Below, one piece after another: positions 35,758 through 45,137 of a stretch of 64,000 nt of DNA. Numbering within the stretch: position 1 is the first letter of the stretch; each line of letters begins with the position of its first letter. Origin of the DNA: Campylobacter gracilis (GTDB taxonomy: Bacteria; Campylobacterota; Campylobacteria; Campylobacterales; Campylobacteraceae); contig NZ_JAHAFS010000012.1 of assembly GCF_018374135.1 (NCBI RefSeq), positions 21,229 to 85,228 of the forward strand, in the 5' to 3' direction. The position numbers and the translations under genes were made by a program. The notes beneath the pieces are model-generated. The model had not been told where the DNA came from. It did no database searches and worked only from the letters and a program-made list of their open reading frames with translations.

Positions 35758-36926
35758 CGTCTCTCCCGTCGTTTCGCGCGCTTTTGCGCGTCTAAATTTT
35801 AAGCTCTATAAAATCGTAAATTTAATCCGCAGCCCGGTCCGCTCTTTTGAAAACCGATACGGCTTTGAACGTTCGTCGTGGCCTTGGAACTATCGCGGCT
35901 TTGAAAGTTTTGTGCTTCCGAAAGCTCGCGAAGCTCGGAGCCTTGCAACCCAAAACCTCGCTAGATCAAACAGCTTGCGATCTTGAAAGATCGAACGATT
36001 TTGAAACCGCTGCATTCTTAAAACTTAACGTTTTCAAAAGTCGCGCAATTTTAAGCCGCTATGCCTTATGCCACATATACCGCAACGACTTTTAGGCTAC
36101 ACCCAAAGACTGCGGTGGCGGATTTAAAATTTTGAAATTTCATAGAGCTTGAAATTTCGCTAGGGCTTAGAATTTGTTAAAATTTTAAGCCCGCCCATTA
36201 AAAATTTAGCGCCTCGAGCTCTGGCGCCAAATTTTATGCTCACTCCGTAGCGAGCGAATGTTGCTACATTTAAACCGAACGTCGCGACTTGAAATTTTTC
36301 AAGCGCCTTAAATACGAGCCGAAGCCGCGGCATTTAAATTTAACATTCGCCCGCTGTTTCGCAAAACAGCACGTCCGGCGCTTACGCGGCTCATCTAAGC
36401 TCAGGAGCCCGCACGGCTGTCGTGAGCGTGAGCGCATTAAATTAACGCGGCTGGTATTGAACGCCGAATTTTAACTCTACGCAGCCGAGCCCTACGGTTT
36501 AAAATTTTGCGCCTTAAAATTTTACACTGCAAATTCTGCGCTATAAAATTTCACTTCAAATCGCGAGTTTAAAATTTTAAAACGAAATTTCAAGGCAAAA
36601 TTTCGGAGCCGAAATTTTAGCCCAAATTTCAAAGCTAAAATTTTAAACTCAAAAATTTCACACGAAATTTCAAGCTAAAATTCTAAGCCCGAAATTTTAA
36701 GCTGCACTCTCCAAAGGCTCAAATTAAAAGCGCTGCCTTAAGATGAAATTTTAAAATTTCACGCCAAGACGCGCTGTACCGATGAGCCTAAACGAACCGC
36801 GATGAGCCCGAGAGCGCCTTAAAACGCCGAGCAAACTACAACTAGCCAAGCGCGCCGAAATTCAGGGCTGAGCCGCCCAAGCCGCGCGTCATAGCGACAT
36901 TTAAGCCGCTAGGCGCTCCGCAGCTA
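35758..36926. other. Long spacer full of AAATTT-core words, no supported gene
   Basis: About 1.17 kb between ispG and dnaB. From about 36470 to 36720 the palindromic core AAATTT (as AAAATTTT, GAAATTTC or TAAATTT) recurs roughly every 15-25 bases with short GC-bearing links. Open frames in the stretch have no ribosome binding site and no coding character. The dnaB promoter must lie at its right-hand limit on the transcription side of 35757. A non-coding RNA cannot be excluded. Confidence 0.45.
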
Positions 36927-37994
36927 TCACGCGCCTTCGCGAACCCGCACCTCGTCCTCGACCTCTTGCAAAAACCGCTCCACGAGCTTGCTCTCCTCGA
37001 GTTTGGCGACCACTTCGCCGTGGCGCATCACGATACCGCGCCCATTGCCGAACGCGATCGCCACGTCCGCGCCCTTCGCCTCGCCGATCGCATTTACCAC
37101 GCAGCCCATGACGCTGATGTTTAGCGGCGTTTTGATATGCGCGGTTTTTTCTTCGACGATTTTGATCGCGCTTAGCAGATCGCTTTGCAAACGCCCGCAG
37201 GTAGGGCACGAGATGATATTGACGCCGCTTTTTTGCACGCCCGCATCCTGCAGGATCGCGCGCGCGACGCGGATCTCCTCCTCAAGCTCGCCCGTGATGC
37301 TCACGCGCATCGTATCGCCGATCCCCTCCATCAGAAGTGCTCCCAGCGCGATCGCGCTCTTGATGCTCGCGTGAAATTTCGTCCCGGCCTCGGTCACGCC
37401 CAGATGAAAAGGATACTCGCACAGGGGGCGCAGCGCGCGATACGCAGCCACCGTACTCGGCGCGTCCGAAGTCTTAAGCGAGATCGCGATGTCGCTAAAG
37501 TCCTCATCCTGCAGCAGCGCGGCGTTATACAGCGCGCTTTGCACCATTGCTTCAGTGCTGCGGCCGTATTTTTGCTCAAACTGCTCCTCGAGTGAGCCCA
37601 AATTTACGCCGATGCGGATGGGTAAGCTGCGAGCTTTGCACGCGCGCACGACCTCTTTAATGCGGTCCTTGCCGCCGATATTGCCCGGATTGATGCGGAT
37701 AGCATCGACAAACTCCGCAACCTGCAGCGCCAAGCGAAAATTAAAATGGATGTCCGCTACGATGGGAAGCGGCGAGCTTTTTTTGATACGTGCGAGCGCG
37801 TCCGCGTCCTGCTTATCGAGCACGGCGCAGCGCACGATGTCGCAGCCCGCGAAATACAGGCGGTTAATCTGCTCTAGCGTGCCCTCCACGTCCTTCGTTT
37901 TAGAAAAGCTCATCGACTGCACGGAGATGGGCGCGCCGCCGCCGATTTTGACGGAGCCGACGGAGATTTGGCGGGTCGGATAGCGATTTTTCAA
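36927..37994 (-). CDS. ispG: 4-hydroxy-3-methylbut-2-en-1-yl diphosphate synthase IspG
   Basis: Iron-sulfur enzyme of the MEP isoprenoid pathway, converting MEcPP to HMBPP. N-terminal TIM-barrel with GGGAPISVQSM and DIVRCAV; cluster cysteines in SCPTCGR near residue 262 and MGCVVNAIGEAKGADVA near 295. The 355-residue length is that of the two-domain bacterial form. It stands alone between two long spacers. Confidence 0.95.
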   Translation of the reverse strand: MKNRYPTRQISVGSVKIGGGAPISVQSMSFSKTKDVEGTLEQINRLYFAGCDIVRCAVLDKQDADALARIKKSSPLPIVADIHFNFRLALQVAEFVDAIRINPGNIGGKDRIKEVVRACKARSLPIRIGVNLGSLEEQFEQKYGRSTEAMVQSALYNAALLQDEDFSDIAISLKTSDAPSTVAAYRALRPLCEYPFHLGVTEAGTKFHASIKSAIALGALLMEGIGDTMRVSITGELEEEIRVARAILQDAGVQKSGVNIISCPTCGRLQSDLLSAIKIVEEKTAHIKTPLNISVMGCVVNAIGEAKGADVAIAFGNGRGIVMRHGEVVAKLEESKLVERFLQEVEDEVRVREGA

Positions 37995-38769
37995 ATTTAA
38001 GCCTTTAGAATTTTTTGCGCTATTTTATTCAAAACGGGGTTAAAATTTAATAATTCGCACTCGCTAGCCGCCGTAGAATTTCGCCTGCAGGATTATAATA
38101 AAAGCCACGATGAGGGAAAATAAAAAGCATAGCAAAGCCGTGATTTACGCGGAATTTATTATAGTCCGCGCAAACAATGGAACTTAACGATTAACAAAGC
38201 GCCATCTGACCACTGCTAAAATTTTGCCTGCAAAATTTTACCCGCTAAATTTTGCTTTCGCGCTTGCAAAAAATTTCATTTCGCCGCGAAATTTGAGCGA
38301 ATAGAGTTCTATAAAATTCCGCCATCTAATAAAATTATAAAAATTCCGGCGACAAATGAAACTCTACAAAATTTGATGGCAAGCGAAATTTAACAAACTA
38401 CGCGGCCAAGCAAAATTCCGCGAATTTAGTAGGCGAGGCGGGCGAAGTCCTGCGACGTAAAATTACAAAATTAAGCTTTTGAAATTTCGGCGAAATTTTA
38501 TCCGCAGTATCGTCGCAGCGCTCGTTCGCGCAAAACGAGTGTAGTCTGGTTTATCCTAGCAGCGCGGCATGCAGCCGTGAAATTTCAAAGCGCATGGATG
38601 AAATATGAAAATTTTATTTTTAATTGCAGCAGTAGGGAGTATTGTTTCGCACGGCGACAAAGCCGAAAAAACATCAGCGTTCGTGTTTTTGCAATGCAAG
38701 CGCCGTTCTTACAGAGGAAGCAAAATTAACCCGCCTACGCATATAAATTGCGCCGGCGTGCCGCCTAGG
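37995..38769. other. Spacer with AAATTT-core words, no supported gene
   Basis: About 775 bases upstream of ispG. From 38030 to 38470 AAATTT-type palindromes recur at short, irregular intervals. A rightward frame beginning near 38605 with a hydrophobic start was rejected because it has no ribosome binding site and runs antisense into the next gene. Confidence 0.4.
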
Positions 38770-39837
38770 CTAGCGCACCAGCTCCATATTCACCTTGACC
38801 CTGCTCATCTTGTCCTGCAACATATCCATCACCGACTCATTGCGCGACGAAGCGTCATCCGTCGGGGCTTCGTGCTGCTGCCACTTACTTTTCGGCGCGG
38901 CGGGACCCCACTGCGACGAAAATATTAGCCCTCGCTTTTTCTCGGTCTCAGGCGCAGGCTCGTACGGCTGTGGAGCGGGCTTCGCCCAACGCTCATCATA
39001 ACGCATCGCAGCACCTTGCCCTAGCGCATTACTTCTCTCCGGCGACTGTATTTTACTAAGCGCGCTACCGCCAGGGCGCCCTATCGCACGGCTAGAGCGA
39101 GCAGATGTGGGAAGATAGGGCGCGCGAGCATTTTGACGAGCCGTATATTTCGTGGCGCTCGAATGAGATGCGGCTGCTGTATGCTCCATAGTGCCAGAAC
39201 GAGCTGCACTATAGCCGTGGCGAGCTTGCGGCTGTACAATTTGAGTCGTCGTTAATTTGCGAGTTCGTGCGTCTACGATTTTGTCAGTCTGCTCATCCGC
39301 GCCTCCATGGGTTTGCGCGCTTACGCTTCTCCGCATATCTGCACCTCTGTAAGTTTGCTCCGTATCGCGGGCGTTTGGCACCTCATCCTCATAGATGCGG
39401 GTCTTTGGCAAACGCATCAGCGTCGCGACTAGGCTCTTGCTAGCTCCATTCTGACTGCTTGATCGATTGGCTGAGCGCCTAGGTGCTTTATTTCTCGCAG
39501 AATGCGATGCGGAATTTTGCCCGGGATTTTTAGTGAAATTTTTCGCGCTTTTTTGCGTGGAATTTTTAGCGGAATCCCCAGATGCACGCGTATTTTTTGT
39601 GAGCTTGGAATTTGAAAGGCTTTTAGCATTTGCAGGTTTTTTAGCATGTGGCTCGGCAGAGGATCTTGCCGCTATATTTTTACTCGAATGATCTTTGGCT
39701 CGCAGATTTTGAGATGAAATTTTATATTTATGGTTTTGCTGCGCGGCGGGCGATTTGTGGCTTTGCTGCGCAGCAAAAACGCTAGAGAAGCTCGCCAAAA
39801 TGAACGTGATTAAAAAGATACGAGCTAAATTTTTCAT
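38770..39837 (-). CDS. Exported low-complexity protein rich in Ser, Ala, Lys, Arg, Asn
   Basis: About 355 residues: signal peptide MKNLARIFLITFILASFSSVFA, then an almost entirely low-complexity, strongly basic region (Ser, Ala, Lys, Arg, Asn, Gln, Thr) without a recognisable fold, and a short C-terminal segment (VMDMLQDKMSRVKVNMELVR) that may be an amphipathic helix. The N-terminus holds two NHK/SHK repeats around QSHKSPAAQQNHK. I choose the ATG at 39837 with AAGGA; an ATG five codons upstream is also in frame. The composition suggests a periplasmic linker or glycan-binding protein, but the function is unknown. Confidence 0.65.
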   Translation of the reverse strand: MKNLARIFLITFILASFSSVFAAQQSHKSPAAQQNHKYKISSQNLRAKDHSSKNIAARSSAEPHAKKPANAKSLSNSKLTKNTRASGDSAKNSTQKSAKNFTKNPGQNSASHSARNKAPRRSANRSSSQNGASKSLVATLMRLPKTRIYEDEVPNARDTEQTYRGADMRRSVSAQTHGGADEQTDKIVDARTRKLTTTQIVQPQARHGYSAARSGTMEHTAAASHSSATKYTARQNARAPYLPTSARSSRAIGRPGGSALSKIQSPERSNALGQGAAMRYDERWAKPAPQPYEPAPETEKKRGLIFSSQWGPAAPKSKWQQHEAPTDDASSRNESVMDMLQDKMSRVKVNMELVR

Positions 39838-40433
39838 CGTTTTCCTTTCCATGGATTTTAGGCGAAATTTAGCAAAGCTTAGATTAAGCCGCGTTAAATT
39901 TAATGAGTGAGGCTATGAAATCTCAGCTCTAATTCCAAGCCGTATCGCCAGATAAAAACCTGGATAAAGGCTAAGCTTTAAAAATTCCGCAGCTAGGATT
40001 CTGTTTGGCAATAAAATTTTATCACAAAAAAAATATTACACCACGACAAAATTTTATCTTGTAAGTGTTTAGGCGGGAGGGCTGATAAAATTTTAAAGCT
40101 TTAGAATTCTGCGCTTAAATTTTGAGTGGCAAGTCAGAATTTAAGGTAAAAAGCAAGTTCAGATAAAGCCTTTAAGTTAAAGGATAATGCAGCAAAATCC
40201 TAAATTTGCGATGAGATACGAAATTTATCAGATCAAGCAATGACTAAAAATCACACCGCTTAATCGCTAATTCATAATAAATCGCCGCGTCTTAGACATA
40301 TCCAAAACGCGGCACATATCATTTTAGCGGCGTATAGCTAAAACATCGCCGCGCATAAAGCATTTCGCGGCGCCGCAAAATCTTGCAGCGCCGTTGCAAT
40401 AGCATAAGAGCGCCGAATGACGCTCCTATGGGA
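39838..40433. other. Spacer between groEL and the low-complexity gene
   Basis: About 600 bases with no supported gene. Near 40280-40400 the sequence has several copies of CGCCGCG or its complement, which could fold into GC hairpins downstream of groEL. The promoter for the leftward gene at 39837 must be here but no convincing box was identified. Confidence 0.4.
40406..40427 (-). terminator. Candidate hairpin after groEL
   Basis: On the leftward transcript AGGAGCG and CGCTCTT can pair over 7 bp (one G-T) around an 8-base loop, seven bases after the groEL stop. There is no T-run, so the call is weak. Confidence 0.3.
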
Positions 40434-42071
40434 CTACATCATTCCGCCCATGCCACCCATTCCGCCCATATCAGGCATTGGAGGCATTGCAGGTTTCTCC
40501 TCTTTGATCTCGCTTACAGTCGCTTCGGTCGTTAGAAGCAAGCTTGCGACGGAGACCGCGTTTTGAAGCGCGATACGCTCAACCTTGACTGGATCGATGA
40601 TACCTGCCTCAAACATATTGACGTACTCGCCGTTTGCGGCGTTGAAGCCGAATTTTTTGTCTGAGCCCTGCTCGACCTTATTTGCTACGACACCCGCGTC
40701 AAATCCCGCATTCTCGGCAATCTGGCGAAGCGGAGCGAAAAGCGCGCGTTTAACGATGTCTGCGCCGATAAGCTCGTCGCCGCTTAGAGCTAGCTTTACG
40801 CTAAGTCCGGCTCTGATTAGCGCAGCGCCGCCGCCGATTACGATACCCTCGTCTACGGCTGCTTTGGTTGCGTTTAGAGCGTCGTCCACGCGGTCTTTTT
40901 TCTCTTTCATCTCGGTTTCGGTCGCAGCGCCCACCTTGATGACCGCGACGCCGCCGCTAAGCTTGGCCATGCGCTCTTGAAGCTTCTCTTTGTCGTAATC
41001 GCTCGTAGTCTCGGCTATTTGAGCTTTGATCTGCGAAACGCGCGCATCGATATCTTTTTTCTTGCCCGCGCCGCCTACGATAGTGGTGTTGTCTTTGTCG
41101 ATCACTATGCGCTCGGCTTGTCCGAGATCAGCCATAGAAGCGCTTTCTAGCGTTCTGCCAAGCTCTTCGCTGATGACGGTACCGCCCGTTAAAATCGCGA
41201 TATCTTCAAGCATCGCCTTTCTGCGATCGCCAAATCCTGGGGCTTTGACCGCGGAGATGTTTAGTACGCCGCGAAGTTTATTTACGACCAATGTCGCAAG
41301 CGCCTCGCCCTCGATATCCTCGGCGATGATTAGAAGCGGTTTGCCGCTTTTTTGAACCTGCTCCAAAACCGGTAGCAGGTCTTTTAAATTTGTAATTTTC
41401 TTATCGAATAGCAAAACCAGCGGCGAGCCGAGCTCGACTAGCATTTTCTCGGCATTTGTAATAAAATACGGGCTTAGATAGCCGCGGTCAAACTGCATTC
41501 CTTCGACTACGTTTAACTCATCATTGATCGATTTTGCCTCTTCGACAGTGATAACACCGTCTTTACCGACTCTTTCCATAGCGTCTGCGATCAGATCACC
41601 CACCGCGCTGTCGTTATTGGCAGAGATCGTAGCGACCTGAGCGATCTCTTTTTTGCCGCTTACTTTTTTAGAGGACTTTTTTAGCTCCTCGATGATCGCA
41701 GCGCTAAATTTATCCATACCGCGTTTAACCTCGATCGGATTTGCGCCCGCAGTTACGTTGCGTAGACCCTCTTTAAAGATCGCGTGAGCTAGCACGGTTG
41801 CTGTAGTAGTGCCATCTCCTGCTTGATCGTTGGTTTTACTCGCTACTTCGCGCACCAAAGAAGCGCCCATGTTCTCTAGCGTATCTTTTAGCTCAATCTC
41901 TTTAGCGACGGTTACGCCGTCTTTTGTGATCGCAGGAGCGCCGAAGCTCTTTTGGATTAAGACATTGCGACCGCGAGGTCCCATCGTAACTTTTACAGCG
42001 TCGTTGAGCTTCCTAACGCCTGCGTAAAGCTTGTTTCTTGCGTCGTCTGAAAAAATAATCTCTTTTGCCAT
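40434..42071 (-). CDS. groEL: Chaperonin GroEL (Hsp60)
   Basis: Forms the 14-mer cage that refolds cytoplasmic proteins with GroES and ATP. N-terminal AKEIIFSDDARNKL, the ATP-binding DGTTTATVLAHA near residue 87, and a C-terminal tail of the GGM type ending GGMGGMM all match. The 545-residue length is normal. The start at 42071 has AAGGA upstream. It follows groES by 12 bases in one operon under CIRCE control. Confidence 0.98.
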   Translation of the reverse strand: MAKEIIFSDDARNKLYAGVRKLNDAVKVTMGPRGRNVLIQKSFGAPAITKDGVTVAKEIELKDTLENMGASLVREVASKTNDQAGDGTTTATVLAHAIFKEGLRNVTAGANPIEVKRGMDKFSAAIIEELKKSSKKVSGKKEIAQVATISANNDSAVGDLIADAMERVGKDGVITVEEAKSINDELNVVEGMQFDRGYLSPYFITNAEKMLVELGSPLVLLFDKKITNLKDLLPVLEQVQKSGKPLLIIAEDIEGEALATLVVNKLRGVLNISAVKAPGFGDRRKAMLEDIAILTGGTVISEELGRTLESASMADLGQAERIVIDKDNTTIVGGAGKKKDIDARVSQIKAQIAETTSDYDKEKLQERMAKLSGGVAVIKVGAATETEMKEKKDRVDDALNATKAAVDEGIVIGGGAALIRAGLSVKLALSGDELIGADIVKRALFAPLRQIAENAGFDAGVVANKVEQGSDKKFGFNAANGEYVNMFEAGIIDPVKVERIALQNAVSVASLLLTTEATVSEIKEEKPAMPPMPDMGGMGGMGGMM

Positions 42072-42083
42072 TTTCAATCCTTT

Positions 42084-42347
42084 TTATTTAATTATGCCTA
42101 AAACATCTTCTAAATTTAAGATAAGGTATTTCTTATCATCTAAGCTAATCTCGCTGCCTGCGTATTTTGCAAACGCTACGGTATCGCCATTTTTGACACC
42201 TTCACATTCGCTGCCGACGGCTACGATTTTGCCGGTCGAAGGCTTCTCCTTTGAAGCATTGTCGGGGATGATGATACCCGAAGCGGTCTTTTTAGTTTCC
42301 TCCTCGCGCTCGATTAGAACGCGCTTGCCAAGTGGTTGAAATTTCAT
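42084..42347 (-). CDS. groES: Co-chaperonin GroES
   Basis: The heptameric lid of GroEL, 87 residues. N-terminal FQPLGKRVLIEREE, the mobile loop region ETKKTASGIIIPDNA and the KYAGSEI/YLILNLEDVLGII C-terminus are typical. AAGGA precedes the ATG at good spacing. First gene of the groESL operon. Confidence 0.97.
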   Translation of the reverse strand: MKFQPLGKRVLIEREEETKKTASGIIIPDNASKEKPSTGKIVAVGSECEGVKNGDTVAFAKYAGSEISLDDKKYLILNLEDVLGIIK

Positions 42348-42380
42348 TTCAGTCCTTTCTTTGATTTGTGATTTCTAAAA

Positions 42381-42407
42381 TTGGCACTCAATGTGTTTGA
42401 GTGCTAA
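42381..42407 (-). promoter_or_regulatory. CIRCE operator of groESL
   Basis: TTGGCACTC and GAGTGCTAA surround a 9-base spacer, one mismatch from the canonical CIRCE element TTAGCACTC-N9-GAGTGCTAA. It begins one base after the -10 and ends 33 bases before the groES ATG, so HrcA binding would block transcription except under heat stress. hrcA is not in this window. Confidence 0.93.
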
Positions 42408-42408
42408 G

Positions 42409-42437
42409 ATTATATGCAAAATTTAAAATCTTGTCAA
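42409..42437 (-). promoter_or_regulatory. sigma-70 promoter of groESL
   Basis: On the leftward strand TTGACA (42432-42437) and TATAAT (42409-42414) are both perfect consensus boxes with an exact 17-base spacer, directly upstream of CIRCE. Most Campylobacter promoters lack a good -35, so this is an unusually strong one, as suits an abundant chaperone. Confidence 0.85.
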
Positions 42438-42492
42438 TAGTTTATGAAAAATTTTTATAAAACTTTAGTGATTTGAACTCAAGTATTGAGAT

Positions 42493-42521
42493 TTCAAACG
42501 TTAAATTTTAAGGGCTATAAT
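42493..42521 (+). promoter_or_regulatory. Candidate promoter of the AsmA-like gene
   Basis: TTCAAA (42493-42498) and TATAAT (42516-42521) have a 17-base spacer, 31 bases before the ATG. The -10 is embedded in the short palindrome AGGGCTATAATACCCT. Prediction from spacing and the perfect -10 only. Confidence 0.4.
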
Positions 42522-42552
42522 ACCCTCAAATTTTAAATTTTAAGGGGACGAA

Positions 42553-44799
42553 ATGAAAATTTTCGGCATAATCGCAGGAATTTTAATCCTGCTTATCGTA
42601 GGCGCGGGCTGCCTATTTTTCAGCGATTTTGGCAACAATCTTACCAAGCCTTACGTAGAAAATTTGATCAAAGAAAAAAGCGGCCTTGACGTGAAGCTTG
42701 AGAAATTCGATCTAAATTTCGGCGATCTGGACATCAGCGCCAACGTAAATGATGCTGCGAGCGTAAACGTAAAGGGCAAATACTCGCTTTTTGCGCGCTC
42801 TTTCGATCTTAACTACGACGCAAATGCGCACGATCTAGCCAAGCTCGGCATCAAAACGAGCGAAGGGCTAAGCCTCAAAGGGCAAATTTTGGGCGATCTT
42901 GACAAATTCGGCATCAACGGCAGCGGGCGGATTTTTGATAGCAACGTAAAATTTTTAGCAAATTTAAAAGACCTTAAACCACTTGATCTGCAAATCGACG
43001 CTAAGGGCCTAAATGTCGAAAAAGCCCTTGCCGTGGCCTCACTGCCGATCTACGCAAAAGGAAATATCGACGTGCTCTCGGACATCAAGGCTAGCAGCGG
43101 CGGCGCAGAGGGCAACGCAAGCATCAAAAGCTCAAATTTGATCCTAAACGAATCTGCGTTTAAAGATATGAATATCTCCATCCCAAAAGGCGTGCAGATC
43201 ACGCTAAACTCGGACATCACGGCGCAAAATGACGTCTTGCGAGCAGCAAGCAAGATCGATTCGACGCTAGGCAAAATCAGCGCCGAAAAGTCGGAATTTG
43301 ATCTGAAAAACAAAACTTTAAACTCAGATTTTAATCTGAATTTGCCCAATCTAGCGAAGCTCGAAAGCCTGCTCGGGCGTAAAATTTCTGGCGACGTTAA
43401 AGCAAACGGAAATTTAAAGACCGATTTTTCTACGCTTGAGCTTTCAAACTCGCAAATTTCGGCGTTTAGAGACGCGCTTAAAGCGGATACGGAGGCCAAA
43501 TTTGACCTGAAAAACAAAAACGGCGAGCTGTCCGCGAAGCTAAATGCAAACGATCTAGCCGCGCTGCAAAACGTCCTGGGAGTGAAGCTGCAGGGCAAGG
43601 CAAACGGCGAGCTTAGCGCGGCTCTAGCGCAAAATGAGCTTAAAAATCTAAACTTAAATCTAAACGCGATGGGCGGCAACCTGAATGCGAACGGAAATTT
43701 AAGCGATCTAAAGCTTAAGGCGAGCAACCTAAATCTGGCCGTGCTTTCGGCTCTGTTTTACGGTAGCGCCATCGGAGAGGGCACGATAAACGGCGATGCG
43801 AAGTTAAGCTTAAAAGACGGCATCAACGGCACGGCGCAAATTTCGCTCGCTAACGGCGCGATTTTTAAGAAATTTTTAGACGGCGCGACGGGCAAGAACT
43901 TCCCGAGCGATCTAAAAGCGGACGCGCAGGCGCAGACAAATATCAAAAACTCAGTCGCGACCTTTAGCGCTAGCGCAAACTCCGATCTGGCGCAGCTTCA
44001 GAGCTTAAACGGCACTTATGAACTCAAAAACAAAGCGCTTAAAGCAAACTACGCGCTGCTGATCCCGAGCTTGCAGCGACTAGAGTTTTTCTTAAATCGC
44101 AGACTAAACGGCAAAATTGCTGCGACGGGCGAGCTTTCGCATGACGGCAAGAGCCTGTTTGCGACCATAAATTCCAAGGTCGCGGGCGGCGAGCTAAACG
44201 GACAGATCGCGGGCGATGAAGCGAACTTTAAAATCCAAAATTTTATCGTCAAAGAGCTTACGACGCTTCTAAATATCGATCACGTCTACGACGGCACGGG
44301 CAACGCAAATCTTACGTATAATACGAGCTCGCACAGCGGCAAATTCGACGCGATCATCAACAACGGCCGCCTTCCTAGCGGCGGATTGATCGATAAAATC
44401 GGTAAAATTTTAGGGCGCGATCTAGGCGGCGAGGTCTATAACGACGCCAAAGTAAACGGCACGATCAAGCAAAATTTGATAAATTTCAACGCCGATATGA
44501 GCGCGCAAAAAAGCAAGCTAAACGTCACCGGTGGCACGCTGGATAGCAAAACGGGCGCGATTTCGGTACCGGTTAAAGCAAATATCGAAAAGACCGATCT
44601 TGAAATAAACATCACCGGCACGATCAAAGAGCCGAAATACAATATCCAATCGGATTATCTAAAGGGCAAGCTCGACAAGCAGATCGGCAAGGGTATCGAC
44701 AAACTTTTCGGCGTAAAAAAGGACGATAACAGCAGCAAAAACGACGCGAAAAAGGAAAAATCTGACGCGATTAAGGGACTGATAAATGGGCTATTTTAG
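42553..44799 (+). CDS. AsmA-family (bridge-like) envelope protein
   Basis: 748 residues: one N-terminal membrane anchor (IIAGILILLIVGAGCLFF), then a long periplasmic region of repeating beta-strand units, mostly of the type L-x-A-x-A-N-G-N-L with many Asn, Lys, Ser and Ala. This fits the AsmA/TamB/YhdP group, whose beta-groove proteins carry phospholipid between the two membranes. The N-terminus KSGLDVKLEKFDLNFG is the usual AsmA opening. The C-terminus is charged and lacks the TamB DUF490 signature, so AsmA-like is the safer call. GGGGA precedes the ATG. Confidence 0.8.
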   Translation: MKIFGIIAGILILLIVGAGCLFFSDFGNNLTKPYVENLIKEKSGLDVKLEKFDLNFGDLDISANVNDAASVNVKGKYSLFARSFDLNYDANAHDLAKLGIKTSEGLSLKGQILGDLDKFGINGSGRIFDSNVKFLANLKDLKPLDLQIDAKGLNVEKALAVASLPIYAKGNIDVLSDIKASSGGAEGNASIKSSNLILNESAFKDMNISIPKGVQITLNSDITAQNDVLRAASKIDSTLGKISAEKSEFDLKNKTLNSDFNLNLPNLAKLESLLGRKISGDVKANGNLKTDFSTLELSNSQISAFRDALKADTEAKFDLKNKNGELSAKLNANDLAALQNVLGVKLQGKANGELSAALAQNELKNLNLNLNAMGGNLNANGNLSDLKLKASNLNLAVLSALFYGSAIGEGTINGDAKLSLKDGINGTAQISLANGAIFKKFLDGATGKNFPSDLKADAQAQTNIKNSVATFSASANSDLAQLQSLNGTYELKNKALKANYALLIPSLQRLEFFLNRRLNGKIAATGELSHDGKSLFATINSKVAGGELNGQIAGDEANFKIQNFIVKELTTLLNIDHVYDGTGNANLTYNTSSHSGKFDAIINNGRLPSGGLIDKIGKILGRDLGGEVYNDAKVNGTIKQNLINFNADMSAQKSKLNVTGGTLDSKTGAISVPVKANIEKTDLEINITGTIKEPKYNIQSDYLKGKLDKQIGKGIDKLFGVKKDDNSSKNDAKKEKSDAIKGLINGLF

Positions 44800-44848
44800 C
44801 CCATCCGCCCCCATTTGACGTTTGGAATTTATGGATCCTGCTAAACGA

Positions 44849-44887
44849 GCGCGAGATTTAAAATTTTGAAATTTTGAAATCTCGCGC
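44849..44887. terminator. 11-bp hairpin between convergent genes
   Basis: GCGCGAGATTT (44849-44859) and AAATCTCGCGC (44877-44887) are perfect arms with a 17-base AT loop, 50 bases after the AsmA-like stop. Genes on both sides converge on it, so it could end transcription in both directions. The remaining DNA to 45137 is AT-rich and shows no further feature. Confidence 0.5.
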
Positions 44888-45137
44888 AGTTTAAATTCTA
44901 AAATTTAGCGCTAGCTGGCGCAGACAAAGCCGCAAAATTTCAAAACTCGGCGCACGCTATTTATCTAAATTTTAAATCTCGTTTCGGCCTGTATTTTAAT
45001 GACGCTCTGAATTTATCGTCGTAAGCTTATCCTGTTTGCGCCGCTATCCGCAATGAAATGCACGCCGCAAGCCTAGAGTCTTTTAAAATGCTTCATATCA
45101 ATACTGCGCGCCGTGTTTTCAGGCTATCCGATGCTAC

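Noticed and set aside
36470..36720. CRISPR array or precise tandem repeat
   Set aside because: The AAATTT-type words recur at irregular distances, without constant repeat length or unique equal-sized spacers, and no cas genes are present.
38605..38928. Rightward ORF with a hydrophobic start (MKILFLIAAVGSIVSHG)
   Set aside because: No ribosome binding site, no coding character after the first 20 residues, and its second half is antisense to the exported low-complexity gene.
43050..43727. 225-codon leftward ORF inside the AsmA-like gene
   Set aside because: Antisense shadow: the rightward frame has a membrane anchor, promoter and beta-repeat pattern, while this one is a Ser/Phe/Ala-rich mirror.
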